NCBI RefSeq assembly: GCF_000373565.1
Contig: NZ_KB891852.1
Span: 124,001 to 188,000 of the forward strand
Length of the DNA stretch: 64,000 nucleotides
Direction: 5' to 3'
Origin: Streptomyces sp. HmicA12
GTDB lineage: Bacteria > Actinomycetota > Actinomycetes > Streptomycetales > Streptomycetaceae
The position numbers were made by a program, and so were the translations under genes. Below, one piece after another: positions 34,440 to 43,466 of this stretch. Each line of letters begins with the position of its first letter. The stretch's first letter is position 1. The notes under the pieces were generated by a model. The model saw only the letters and a list, made by a program, of their open reading frames with translations, searched no databases and had not been told where the DNA came from.

Positions 34440-34744
34440 ACATCTGGATCGCCATCGGCGTCACCGCAGTGGGCTGCTACGCAGCCAAGCTCATCGGTCT
34501 GCTCGTGCCCGCGGGGGCTTTGGAGCGGCCCTTGGTGAAGCGGCTCTCCGCCTTGTTGCCCGTCGCGCTGCTCGCCGCTCTCACCGCGCAGCAGACCTTC
34601 GCGGACGGCCGCACGCTGGTCCTCGACGCCAAGGCCGCCGGCCTCGCCGCGGCCGCCGTCGCACTGATGCTGCGGGCGCCCTTCCTGGTGATCGTCGCGG
34701 CCGCCGTGGTGGTGACGGCGGGAGTGCGCGCGCTCACCGGGTGA
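34436..34744 (+). CDS. azlD: AzlD-type amino acid exporter, small subunit
   Basis: TTG 34436 overlaps the azlC stop (TTGA) and has AAGGAGAAG upstream, giving 102 residues with three to four hydrophobic helices (IWIAIGVTAVGCYAAKLIGLLV, LLPVALLAALTAQQTF, PFLVIVAAAVVVTAGV). It is the usual AzlD partner, small and coupled to AzlC. Confidence 0.82.
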   Translation: MNIWIAIGVTAVGCYAAKLIGLLVPAGALERPLVKRLSALLPVALLAALTAQQTFADGRTLVLDAKAAGLAAAAVALMLRAPFLVIVAAAVVVTAGVRALTG

Positions 34745-34760
34745 GGCGCCCGTGAGGCGC

Positions 34761-34794
34761 AGGGGGTGGGCTCACGTCGTGGGACCCACCCCCT
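34761..34794. terminator. bidirectional terminator between azlD and MFS gene
   Basis: AGGGGGTGGG (34761-34770) and CCCACCCCCT (34785-34794) form a perfect 10-bp stem between two convergent genes. Confidence 0.7.
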
Positions 34795-34809
34795 CCGTGT
34801 CAGCGGTGG

Positions 34810-36099
34810 TCAGTGGGCCACGGGGACGGCCGCAGTGCTGCCCTGGGTCTCCGGGACACCGAGCTCGAGGGCTGTACGTTCGGGGCGGCAGAAGAGGGCC
34901 GCCAGGACTCCGCCCGCCACCAGGAGGCCCGAGGTCAGCAGCCAGCCGTGCTCGTACCCCGCGGACACGGTCGCGGCGCCGTCCACCATGCTGCCCAGGA
35001 CGAGCGGCGAGAGGATGCCGCCGAGGGCGTACACGAAGGTCAGCACGCCCAGGACGAGGCCCCGTCGGGACGGCGGAGTGATGCGGGCGCACGCCGTGGA
35101 CGCGACCGTGAGCATCACCATGGCGAGCGCCATCGGGCCCATCATCATGGGCATCTTCACGGCCAGGGAGCCGGTCGTCCCGTAGACGGCGGTGGCGCAG
35201 CCCGCGAGCGCGACAAGGATGCCCGCACCCGCGCCCACAGGGATGCGCGGAGGCGTGTCGCGCAGTGCCGCGCGACGCGACAGCAGACCGTGCACCAGAA
35301 GGACGGCGCCATTGGCGAGCGCGCCCAAGCCGACCATGGTGCTCGCCTGGTGCAGGTCCCAGCCGACGACGCTCTCCAAGTAGTCGGGCGCCCACGTGAG
35401 CAGCGTGCTCATCGACCAGTAGGCGGCGAACGAACCGAAGGCCGCGGTCAGGAAGGTGGGCGAGAGCAGGATCGCCCGCAGCGGCACCGTGAGCGCGGCC
35501 TCGGGTGCCCTGGCCGCCTCCTTGCCGACCGAAGGGGCCATCGGGCCTTCGGAGCCCCATATGCGCCACGCCACCGCCCAGACGATCCCCACGAGACCCA
35601 CCGCGCCGAACGACGAGCGCCAGCCCCAGTGCGAGATCACCCAGCTCAGCACCGGCGAGGCCACCGCGACGCCGACCGCCGCTCCGACGAGCAGGATCGC
35701 GGTGGGCAGCGTCCGTTCGCGCTGCGGGAACCAGCCGTGCACGTGATGCATCGCGACCGGCGACGCGGGCCCCTCGGCGGCGCCCAGGAGGACGCGCGTG
35801 GCCACGAGCATGCCGAACCCGGCCGCGCCCCACAGCATCGGCAGCTGCGCCGCGGACCACATCAGGGCGAGCACCAGGAGCAGCGTCGTCGTACGGACCC
35901 GCTTCGTGAGGGCGGAGACGCCCAGAGCCGCGACCGAGAACAGCGCGAAGAACGCCGACTGCGCGGTGCCGAACTCCGCGCGGCTGATGCCGAAGTCCGC
36001 TCGGATCTCCGGGCCCGCGAGCCCGAGGACCGCCTTGTCGGCGAAGTTCACGACCATGAAGGCGAGCAGGAGCCAGGTCGTGCGCCAGGCCCCGCGCAT
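34810..36099 (-). CDS. MFS transporter (organic anion/hexuronate-like)
   Basis: ATG 36099 shares one base with the stop of the upstream metallo-hydrolase gene, so the two are translationally coupled. The 429-residue protein has 12 predicted helices; the start WLLLAFMVVNFADKAVLGLAGP and the loop LTKRVRTTTL fit the anion:cation symporter branch of MFS. Together with the hydrolase it suggests uptake and breakdown of one compound, possibly a sulfate or lactone ester. Confidence 0.82.
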   Translation of the reverse strand: MRGAWRTTWLLLAFMVVNFADKAVLGLAGPEIRADFGISRAEFGTAQSAFFALFSVAALGVSALTKRVRTTTLLLVLALMWSAAQLPMLWGAAGFGMLVATRVLLGAAEGPASPVAMHHVHGWFPQRERTLPTAILLVGAAVGVAVASPVLSWVISHWGWRSSFGAVGLVGIVWAVAWRIWGSEGPMAPSVGKEAARAPEAALTVPLRAILLSPTFLTAAFGSFAAYWSMSTLLTWAPDYLESVVGWDLHQASTMVGLGALANGAVLLVHGLLSRRAALRDTPPRIPVGAGAGILVALAGCATAVYGTTGSLAVKMPMMMGPMALAMVMLTVASTACARITPPSRRGLVLGVLTFVYALGGILSPLVLGSMVDGAATVSAGYEHGWLLTSGLLVAGGVLAALFCRPERTALELGVPETQGSTAAVPVAH

Positions 36100-37496
36100 C
36101 AGCAGCACCCGTCGTCTTCGTCTTCGTCGACGATACCGACGCTGATCATGCCCTCGGCGGCCTTGCGGCCTTCCGGGGAGCGCGTCAACTCCGTCGTCAC
36201 GTCGGTCCCTTCGGCCACCGCGGCGGACTCGGCGGCCGCCCAGGTGAAGACGCCGCGAGCCATGGTGGAGGTCTCCTTCTTGGCACGCTGTGCGTACACC
36301 TCGGCACGCACGCGTGCCACCTCGATGTCGGTGGGCGCGGCGAGGGCGGCGGTCTCGGCCAGGTGCGCCGCGAGCCGCGACTCGCCCTCGGCGAGCAGCT
36401 GCTGGGCCCGCTCGGCGAGCTTGTGGGCGCCGCCCGATGCTCGCGCGAACTCGGCCGCGAGAGCCGCCTCCGGAGCCGGCTTGAGGTGGGCCGGGTTCTG
36501 GTCGTACCAGCCGCCCCACAGCCGCCACAGATTGCGCACGACGAACTCCGGCTCGTCGTAGGCCGGGTGGAGGTAGGGGCGCGACAGGAGCTCCTCGGGC
36601 ACCTTGACGCCGTGGATGACCGCGTCGAGCCGGTGGCCCGCGTTCATCAGGGCCCGCGTCTGTTCGCACAGCGACTCCAGGAAGCGCGCGGTGTCGTCCA
36701 GGGCCCGGTTCACGCGCTCCGCGCCCACGATGGGCACGCCGTGGCCGGGCAGCAGCAGTTCGGCGCCCAGCTCCTGCATGGCGCGCAGCGCGCGGGCCCA
36801 GTCCTCCGGGTAGCGCTGCACCTTCTGGGGGTTGCCCGCGTTCGGCGTGTTCCAGATGAACAGGTCGCCCGTGCACAGGGTCTTCAGCTCCGGGATCCAC
36901 ACATAGGTGTGGTCGTCGGTCTCCCCGCGCGCGTGGACGAGCTCGAACGTCAGCGCGCCGCGGCGGACGGTCAGCCGGTCCCGGTAGACGGTGTCCGGGT
37001 AGCGGTACGTGCTGGGCCACTCCAGGGACGGCACGCCGAACTGCTTGCGGTTGATCCAGGAGTTGTAACCGGCCGTCCGGATGTAGCGGTCGAAGCGTGC
37101 CGGAACGGCTTCGTGCGCGATGACCTCAGGGAGGTCGGTGCCGGTTTCCCGCGCTTCCTTGTCGAAGGGAAACACTCCGAACACGTGGTCCACGTGGCCG
37201 TGCGTGTAGATCACGGACCGCACCGGACCCGCCCCGAACTCCTTGACCGCCGCGTGCAGTCGGGCCGCCGTGCGGAAGTCGCCCGAGTCGACGAGGACCA
37301 CGCCGTCACCGGTGTCGAAGGCGGTCACGTTGGCGAACGCGGGGAAGAACCCGACTCGTTCACGCAGCCGCACCAGCTCGTCCCCCGAGAACGCGCCCGA
37401 CAGATGCGGGAGCAGCGTCTCGGTGCCCTGCCAGACCCGGTCGGTGTAGGCGGTGTAATCCGCCGCCTTCTTCTCCGCTTCGTTGTGCTCTGTCAT
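36099..37496 (-). CDS. metallo-beta-lactamase-fold alkyl-sulfatase-like hydrolase
   Basis: The start MTEHNEAEKK at 37496 has GGAG upstream and gives 465 residues. The metal motif THGHVDH is intact, with further His/Asp ligands in VHARGETDDHT, CTGDLFIW and LLPGHG. The C-terminal region (PAYDEPEFVVRNLWRLWGGWYDQNP...) matches the dimerisation domain of alkyl sulfatases. The protein ends DEDEDDGCC, an unusual acidic tail with two terminal cysteines. It is divergent from the PucR-type regulator, which probably controls it. Confidence 0.85.
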   Translation of the reverse strand: MTEHNEAEKKAADYTAYTDRVWQGTETLLPHLSGAFSGDELVRLRERVGFFPAFANVTAFDTGDGVVLVDSGDFRTAARLHAAVKEFGAGPVRSVIYTHGHVDHVFGVFPFDKEARETGTDLPEVIAHEAVPARFDRYIRTAGYNSWINRKQFGVPSLEWPSTYRYPDTVYRDRLTVRRGALTFELVHARGETDDHTYVWIPELKTLCTGDLFIWNTPNAGNPQKVQRYPEDWARALRAMQELGAELLLPGHGVPIVGAERVNRALDDTARFLESLCEQTRALMNAGHRLDAVIHGVKVPEELLSRPYLHPAYDEPEFVVRNLWRLWGGWYDQNPAHLKPAPEAALAAEFARASGGAHKLAERAQQLLAEGESRLAAHLAETAALAAPTDIEVARVRAEVYAQRAKKETSTMARGVFTWAAAESAAVAEGTDVTTELTRSPEGRKAAEGMISVGIVDEDEDDGCC

Positions 37497-37578
37497 GTGT
37501 GCGGCTCCTCGTGTACGGGCGGTCCGTCGCCGTGCGGGGGCTGTCGTGCACCGGCTGCACACGAGTTAAGGGGCCGTC

Positions 37579-37639
37579 TGTGATGTCGAACACCGCCCGA
37601 CGTCACACAAGGGCGGGCTGGGTAATGTGACGCGTCACA
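37579..37639. promoter_or_regulatory. TGTGACG repeats, likely operator in the divergent promoter
   Basis: TGTGACGCGTCACA at 37626-37639 is a perfect 14-bp palindrome. Upstream, TGTGATGTCG (37579-37588) and CGACGTCACA (37598-37607) form a second inverted pair. All four half-sites share TGTGA(C/T)G. They lie between the hydrolase and the PucR-type gene. Confidence 0.6.
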
Positions 37640-37673
37640 ACGATGTGCCCCGCAACGGCCCGAGGGAGGATCC

Positions 37674-38852
37674 GTGCCGCTGTCGCCCGAGGCGCGCTCC
37701 CTCGCCGCGCGCTGCGAACCGCGCGTCAACGAACTGGCCCGCCGCATGGCCCGGGAGTCCTTCGAGGAGCTGCCCGGCTACGCGGAGCTGCCCGACGACG
37801 TGAAGGACCTGGAGATCGCCGCGACCGCCCGACACGGCGTACGGCTGTTCCTGCGGCGCGTGAACGACCCGGACCTGGACCACCCCGGCAGCCACCGGCT
37901 GTTCCGCGAGAGGGCCGCTCAGCGTGCCGAGGAGGGCATGGCGCTGCACCTCCTGCTGCGCACCCACGCCCTCGGCGTCTACGTCCTGTGGCAGGCACTG
38001 CGCGACGTGGCGCACCCCGGCGAGGAGGCGGCCCTCGTCGAACTGGTCGACATCCTGCTGCAGACCCACCCCGGCGTCGTCGGCGCGGTCGCCGAGACCT
38101 ATCTGGACGAGCGGTCCGCGCTGGAGGCCGAACAGCGCGCCCAGCAGCGGTCGTTGGTCCGCGGACTGCTCGACGGGATGGTGCCGCCCGGGCACGTGCT
38201 CCTAGACCAGCTCCGGCTCGAAGGCCCGTCGCTCGTGCTGGCGCTCGGTCTGGACTCGCCGCCCCCGGAGGACCCCGTGGCCGTGCGGCGCCGGCTGCGG
38301 CGGGTGCAGACCGTCCTGGACCACGCCTTCGGCCTGGACGTACTGGCGCTGCTCGACGGCGACGGGGGCCGCGTCATCGTCCCCAAGGACTGCGCTCCGC
38401 CCGCCGACCTGCCCCGGCGCCTCGGCAAGGCCAGCGGCCTGCAGGTACGGGTGGCCGCGGTGCGGGCCGACGGTCCCGAGCACATCACCGACGCGGGCCG
38501 CACCGCGACCGAGATCCTGCGCATCACGCGCGTGTGCGGGCTGGCGCCCGCACTGCACCGCCTCGACGACGTCCTGCTCGAGTACCACCTGTCGCGGCGC
38601 AACGAGAGCAGCCATCGCATCGCCGCCCTCCTGGACCCGGTGGCCGAGCGTCCCGAGCTCCTGGAGACGCTGCGCACGCACCTGTCCCACCAGCAGGACC
38701 GGAGGGCCACCGCCGCCGCGCTCGCGCTGCACCCGAACACGGTCGACAACCGGCTCGCGAAGATCGCCGAGCAGACCGGCATCGACCTGTCGTCGCCGCG
38801 CGGCACGGCCCTCGCGATCGCCGCCCTGCTGCTGCGCGACTCCGAAGGCTGA
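37674..38852 (+). CDS. PucR-family (CdaR-like) transcriptional regulator
   Basis: GTG 37674 follows GAGGGAGGA. The 392-residue protein has a helical sensor half (RsbRD-like, residues 1-160), a central GGDEF-like regulatory domain and a C-terminal PucR helix-turn-helix (RATAAALALHPNTVDNRLAKIAEQTGID). This family activates or represses catabolic genes next to it. The divergent operon of metallo-hydrolase plus MFS transporter and the shared TGTGACG sites make that the likely target. Confidence 0.85.
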   Translation: MPLSPEARSLAARCEPRVNELARRMARESFEELPGYAELPDDVKDLEIAATARHGVRLFLRRVNDPDLDHPGSHRLFRERAAQRAEEGMALHLLLRTHALGVYVLWQALRDVAHPGEEAALVELVDILLQTHPGVVGAVAETYLDERSALEAEQRAQQRSLVRGLLDGMVPPGHVLLDQLRLEGPSLVLALGLDSPPPEDPVAVRRRLRRVQTVLDHAFGLDVLALLDGDGGRVIVPKDCAPPADLPRRLGKASGLQVRVAAVRADGPEHITDAGRTATEILRITRVCGLAPALHRLDDVLLEYHLSRRNESSHRIAALLDPVAERPELLETLRTHLSHQQDRRATAAALALHPNTVDNRLAKIAEQTGIDLSSPRGTALAIAALLLRDSEG

Positions 38853-38882
38853 CCGCACGACGACGAGTACCGCGACGGGCCG

Positions 38883-39833
38883 CTACAAAGGGCGCCCGTA
38901 TGCGCGCAGAGTGCGCAGCGCCTCGATCGTCACCATGGGGCGCGCCTCCAATGCGGTTCCCGGTGCCCACTGTCGCCAGTTGACCGGCCAGCCGCCGTCC
39001 TCCTGCTGCTCGTGCGCCAAGTGATCGAGGGAACGAGTCATCTCCTCCTCGGTGAACCAGGAGCGCGCCAGTGACTCGGGGACCTTCGCGTAGTCGTACG
39101 GGAAGTGGTGTTCGCCCGGTGCGTAGCCGGGCGCCACCGGCCAGTCGTCCCTGCGGTCCGGATCGAGCACCGCGAGACGCTGCTCACGCACGAGACGGCC
39201 GAGCCGGTCCGCGGCCGCCCGCGCGCGTGGGCGGTCCGGAACGCCGTCCAGGAAGGCGATCGCCGCCTGGATCTCGTACGGATGCGACGCCTTAAGGGAC
39301 TCGACGGCGGTCCAGCAGAAGTCGGTGGCGCGGAACAGCCAGGCGTGCCACACCTCGTTGCGGTGCAGCAGGCCGACGACGGGGCCGGTGGCGAGCAGCT
39401 CGCTCGGCGGGTCGTCCACGATGGGGACGAAGGGAGCGCAGGGATAGCCGCGTTGGCTGGGATGCACTGCCGGAAGGGCGCCTTCGGGAGTGGAGACGGC
39501 GGTGAGATAGCGGCACACGCGTTCCACGCGCTGCCCGGAGCAGCGCCCGATGGAGTCCAGGACACGCAGCGCGTGACCGGTGTGCAGGGGCTGGCTGACG
39601 GGCCCGCGCAGATCCGGTTCGAGGGCGTGCCCGTATCCGTCGTCCTCGTTGCGGTACGCGGCCAGGGCGGCCTCCACGGCGTCGGCGGCGACTGCCCGGT
39701 CCTCCAGGAAGTGATAGGCGAAGCGGCGCTGTTCCAGGACGCGCGCGGTCAGCCAGATGAAGTGTTCGGCACGGGAGAGCGGGGAGCGTGCCGACGGCGA
39801 TGAGGGGAGTGGGGATGCTCCGGATTCGGCCAT
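38883..39833 (-). CDS. hypothetical protein with alpha/alpha-toroid (prenyltransferase-like) repeats
   Basis: The 316-residue protein contains repeats of the squalene-cyclase/prenyltransferase toroid type, for example NEDDGYGHALEPDL, and DGGWPVNWRQWAPG near the C-terminus. The catalytic DxDD motif of cyclases is not seen, so it is probably a non-enzymatic or distinct member. No signal peptide. Homologues are common in Streptomyces as unknown proteins. It converges on the PucR-type gene with only 30 bp between. Confidence 0.75.
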   Translation of the reverse strand: MAESGASPLPSSPSARSPLSRAEHFIWLTARVLEQRRFAYHFLEDRAVAADAVEAALAAYRNEDDGYGHALEPDLRGPVSQPLHTGHALRVLDSIGRCSGQRVERVCRYLTAVSTPEGALPAVHPSQRGYPCAPFVPIVDDPPSELLATGPVVGLLHRNEVWHAWLFRATDFCWTAVESLKASHPYEIQAAIAFLDGVPDRPRARAAADRLGRLVREQRLAVLDPDRRDDWPVAPGYAPGEHHFPYDYAKVPESLARSWFTEEEMTRSLDHLAHEQQEDGGWPVNWRQWAPGTALEARPMVTIEALRTLRAYGRPL

Positions 39834-39912
39834 GCACCGACCGTAGGACGGAAAGCGTTCTCGGCAAGCCTCCCCGACACGGCTGCACTCTCAGGGGCGG
39901 GATACTGGAGTC

Positions 39913-40107
39913 ATGCGGTTGACGGTCTTCTGGCAGCAGATGGCGGATCACTTCGGGTCCGGGTACGCAGACACCTTCGCGCGCGACCACGTGATGGCGG
40001 GGCTCGGCGGGCGCACGGTCCACGAGGCGCTCGACGCCGGCTGGGAGGCGAAGGAGGTCTGGCGTGTGGTGTGCAGCACGATGGACGTGCCTCAGGAAAA
40101 CCGCTGA
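39913..40107 (+). CDS. DUF3046 protein
   Basis: This 64-residue protein (MRLTVFWQQMADHFGSGYADTF...) matches DUF3046, a small helical family conserved upstream of recA in actinobacteria. The Asp/His-rich motif FARDHVMAGLGGRTVHEALDAG is intact. Function is unknown; conserved linkage suggests a role tied to DNA metabolism. Confidence 0.85.
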   Translation: MRLTVFWQQMADHFGSGYADTFARDHVMAGLGGRTVHEALDAGWEAKEVWRVVCSTMDVPQENR

Positions 40108-40176
40108 GAGCCGCTGAGAACCCCGAGGCCCGCCGAGCGGCGTGATGCGTGGGGCCTGGCGTCGATTGTCGGTGAC

Positions 40177-41466
40177 GTGGGCGAGACTGGCACCGTGGCA
40201 GCGACAGACGAGAACCTCCAGGTGGCGACCGACGCCGCTCCGCCCGGCACGACACCGCCCGAGCGGCCGCCGGGCCCGGCGGTGACTCCGCGCGCGGGCA
40301 TGCCGCGCTGGTTGCCGCGCGCCATGGTGCTCGCTCTGGCCCTCATCGCCTGCTTCCAGCTGGGCAGTTGGGCCTTTCACCAGGTCACAGGGCTGCTGAT
40401 CAACGTATTGATCGCGTTCTTCCTGGCACTCGCCGTGGAGCCCGCGGTGAGCTGGATGTCGGCGCGTGGACTCCGTCGCGGCCTGGCCACGTTCCTGGTT
40501 TTCCTCGCGGTGCTGGTCGCGGGCGCGGGCTTCGTCGTGCTGATGGGATCGATGCTCGCCGGCCAGATCGTCGACATGGTCGAGGACTTCCCGCAGTACC
40601 TCGACCAGGTCATCAACTGGGTCAACCAGACGTTCCACACGGACCTGAGCCGAGTCGAGGTCCAGGACAGCCTGCTGCACTCGGACTGGCTGCAGAAGTA
40701 CGTGCAGAACAGCGCGACCGGCGTCCTGGACGTCTCCGCGCAGGTGCTCGGCGGACTCTTCCAGTTGCTGACGATCGGGCTGTTCTCGTTCTACTTCGCC
40801 GCCGACGGCCCGCGCCTGCGGCGTGCGCTCTGCTCGGTGCTGCCGCCCGCCAAGCAGGCCGAGGTGCTGCGCGCCTGGGAGATCGCCGTCGACAAGACCG
40901 GTGGGTATCTCTACTCGCGCGGCCTGATGGCGCTCATCTCCGGGATCGCGCACTACATCCTGCTGCAGGCGCTCGGGGTGCCCTACGCGCCCGTGCTCGC
41001 CGTGTGGGTGGGCCTCGTCTCGCAGTTCATCCCGACCATCGGCACCTACCTGGCGGGCGCGCTGCCGATGCTGATCGCCTTCACGGTGGATCCCTGGTAC
41101 GCGCTGTGGGTGCTCATCTTCGTGGTGATCTACCAGCAGTTCGAGAACTACATGCTGCAGCCGAAGCTGACCTCGAAGACGGTGGACATCCACCCGGCGG
41201 TCGCCTTCGGGTCGGTCATCGCGGGTACCGCGCTGCTCGGTGCTGTCGGGGCGCTCATCGCGATCCCCGCCGTCGCCACGCTGCAGGCGTTCCTGGGGGC
41301 GTACGTGAAGCGGTACGACGTGACGGACGACCCGCGGGTGCACGGGCACCGCCGACGTGGCGGGGCGCCGCTGCTCGCGCGCATGCGGCGTGCCCTGAGG
41401 GGGCCGAACGAGCCGGGCGCGGCGTCCCAGAGCGATTCCGAAGCCGGTGGGCGGACCGGTCAGTAG
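40177..41466 (+). CDS. AI-2E family transporter
   Basis: The 429-residue product (start GTG 40177; GTG 40195 is possible) has a Pro-rich N-terminal ~45 residues and about eight membrane helices with the re-entrant region typical of the AI-2E/PerM family (VGLVSQFIPTIGTYLAGALP, IYQQFENYMLQPKLTSKTV, PAVAFGSVIAGTALLGAVGALIAIP). Members export small molecules or act as Na+/H+ antiporters; the substrate is not predictable. The C-terminal ~50 residues are charged and cytoplasmic. Confidence 0.85.
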   Translation: MGETGTVAATDENLQVATDAAPPGTTPPERPPGPAVTPRAGMPRWLPRAMVLALALIACFQLGSWAFHQVTGLLINVLIAFFLALAVEPAVSWMSARGLRRGLATFLVFLAVLVAGAGFVVLMGSMLAGQIVDMVEDFPQYLDQVINWVNQTFHTDLSRVEVQDSLLHSDWLQKYVQNSATGVLDVSAQVLGGLFQLLTIGLFSFYFAADGPRLRRALCSVLPPAKQAEVLRAWEIAVDKTGGYLYSRGLMALISGIAHYILLQALGVPYAPVLAVWVGLVSQFIPTIGTYLAGALPMLIAFTVDPWYALWVLIFVVIYQQFENYMLQPKLTSKTVDIHPAVAFGSVIAGTALLGAVGALIAIPAVATLQAFLGAYVKRYDVTDDPRVHGHRRRGGAPLLARMRRALRGPNEPGAASQSDSEAGGRTGQ

Positions 41467-42260
41467 GTGACCGCCGCCCAGGCGCCTGCGGCGAGTACCG
41501 CCACGCCGTAGGCGGCCACCGCGATCCACATGGCGCTCTCCTTGGCACGATCCGTCCATGTCGTACGGGACATCAGCCAGGCCAGGGCCGGCAGGACGAG
41601 CACGGCATGCAGGCTGACCCCGTGCAGCGGCTTGAGGGCGGCTGTCGAGTGATAGGCCGCCTCCTGGTGCCCGGTCCTGGTCAGCGTCACCCCGCGCGCG
41701 ATCATGGCCGCGCCGGACGCCAGAGCCACCAGGAGGACGGCGAAACCGGAGCGCACGGCGAGCGGCATTCCCGTAGGGCCGCTCGGCCGCTTACGGAAGG
41801 CGGCGACGGCGAAGAGCGTCAGGAGCACCACCAGAATGCCGCCGCCCACGGCGAGAGACAGGGAGACGGCGGTGTCGAAGGCGCTCTCCATGTTGAGGTG
41901 CGAGGGGACCTTGCGCCATGCCTGAAGGGTGATGCCCCCGACCTCGAGGACACAGTCCGCGGCGAACACCACGAGCAGAGCGTTCCTTCGCCGGGCGCCG
42001 ATCTGCAGGTACGACGTCACCCAGGTGAGAGCGATCAGGGTCAGGCCGAAGGAGAGCCCGAAGGTGATCGGCTTGCGCCAGGAGACCGGGCCGTTCCACG
42101 GACCGCCGTCGACCCCGAACACGGCGAGGTGGACGAGGCCCGACGCCATCAGGGCGGCACCGGTCGCGTAACAGAGACGCTCGGCGGGGCGGGCCGTCCG
42201 CCACAGGGCGTCTGTGCGGCGGGGCGCGAGGGCGGGGTCCATGGCGCGGGCGGTCTCCAT
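41460..42260 (-). CDS. polytopic membrane protein, unknown
   Basis: METARAMDPAL at 42260 is taken as the start (MDPALAP, 18 bases later, is an alternative), giving 266 residues with about seven hydrophobic segments (TYLQIGARRRNALLVVFAADCV, GGGILVVLLTLFAVAAF, GVSLHAVLVLPALAWLM). No family recognised. The 3' end overlaps the convergent AI-2E transporter gene by 7 bases. Confidence 0.7.
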   Translation of the reverse strand: METARAMDPALAPRRTDALWRTARPAERLCYATGAALMASGLVHLAVFGVDGGPWNGPVSWRKPITFGLSFGLTLIALTWVTSYLQIGARRRNALLVVFAADCVLEVGGITLQAWRKVPSHLNMESAFDTAVSLSLAVGGGILVVLLTLFAVAAFRKRPSGPTGMPLAVRSGFAVLLVALASGAAMIARGVTLTRTGHQEAAYHSTAALKPLHGVSLHAVLVLPALAWLMSRTTWTDRAKESAMWIAVAAYGVAVLAAGAWAAVTY

Positions 42261-42388
42261 GGGCACAAGGGTCCTCGCGCGGACCCGCCCGGACGTCGTC
42301 CGGCCGAAGACACTCGCGGTACGCCACGGGGAGTAGGGATCACGCCCGGCCGTGCCGTCGGCCGCGTCGGACGGCGGGCCACTGAAGA

Positions 42389-43114
42389 TCACGGACGTCG
42401 CGCGAGGAAGACGAACTCTCTTCCCGGGCGGTCGGGAGCGTCGCGTACGTCCCGCACCACATAGCCGTGCGCCTTCAGGTCCTGCTCGATCTCCTCCCGC
42501 TCCCGGAAGCGCAGGGTCGAGTCCGACGTGAGCACCTGGCCGTCCGCGGCGAAGGCGTAGGTCCAGCGGAACGTCACCAGGGGCGGGCTCACATCGATCA
42601 GCTCGACCCAGCTCCTGACGGAGCCCACGCCAGGGATCTCCGTCTCCTGGTCGGAGGACGCGCGGGTCCACTCCTCCCAGGCCCGCCGAGCCGGGACACG
42701 GGTCTCGAAGACCAGGTGTCCGCCGGGCCGCAGCGCGTCACGGGCCCCCTGGAGCGTCTTCCGCCACGACTGCGGGTCGGCGATGGCCTGGGCCACGTTC
42801 GCCGTCATCGTCGCGAGGTCGACCCGCAGCGGTGGGAGGTCCGTCGCGTCGCCGTGGATCCAGCGCACGCGCCCACTGCCCGGCTTGGCCCGCGCGACGT
42901 CCAGCGAGGCCAGGGCGGGATCCACACCGACCACCTCGACCCCGCGCTCGGCCAGGAGGAGCGCGAACACCCCTGTGCCGCAGCCGATGTCCAGGACACG
43001 GCGCGCCGAGAGCTCGTCCGTCAGCCGGAGATAGGCGTCCAGGTCGCCGCGGTCGGGATCGAGCGGGTCATAGATCGCCGCGAGCCGTGGATGGGCGAAG
43101 CAGTCGTCAGCCAT
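42389..43114 (-). CDS. class I SAM-dependent methyltransferase
   Basis: The 241-residue protein carries SAM motif [20 protein letters not shown], acidic motif II GVDPA, and the post-I DATDLPP segment. The C-terminal beta-rich part ([22 protein letters not shown]) fits methyltransferase domain 25-type enzymes. The substrate is unknown. It is divergent from recA. Confidence 0.85.
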   Translation of the reverse strand: MADDCFAHPRLAAIYDPLDPDRGDLDAYLRLTDELSARRVLDIGCGTGVFALLLAERGVEVVGVDPALASLDVARAKPGSGRVRWIHGDATDLPPLRVDLATMTANVAQAIADPQSWRKTLQGARDALRPGGHLVFETRVPARRAWEEWTRASSDQETEIPGVGSVRSWVELIDVSPPLVTFRWTYAFAADGQVLTSDSTLRFREREEIEQDLKAHGYVVRDVRDAPDRPGREFVFLARRP

Positions 43115-43266
43115 GCGGCTGAACGTAGGCCGCGGCCCGGGCGAAGAGTCAACGGTTTCGGGGAGGTCTCAAGCCTTGGATCTCACGGCCGCGGGCCTGC
43201 CCGATCCAAGCCCGCCGGCACGGGGCGGGGTGCCGGAACGTCTTCCTCCCGTGCCGCGTGGTGCGC

Positions 43267-43296
43267 TTGACACCGAAATCGAACATCCATTCTTAT
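43267..43296 (+). promoter_or_regulatory. recA promoter with LexA box
   Basis: TTGACA (43267-43272) and TCTTAT (43291-43296), 18 bp apart, form a near-consensus promoter. The LexA core GAACATCCATTC (43281-43292) lies between them, in the arrangement expected for SOS control of recA in Streptomyces. About 170 bases of leader follow before the ATG. Confidence 0.82.
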
Positions 43297-43466
43297 GGAG
43301 TGTCCAGGGGCTCTCACCCCAGCATTCCCAAGGGATTCGAAGAGAGTGCCCGGGCGAGGAGCCTCGAGTTATCCACAGGCCGGACGGGCGTCGAGGCCGA
43401 TTGTCAGTGGCAGGCGTTAGCGTCTTTGACGTGAAGCGATCGACTCAAGCAAATCGGGTGGAACCC

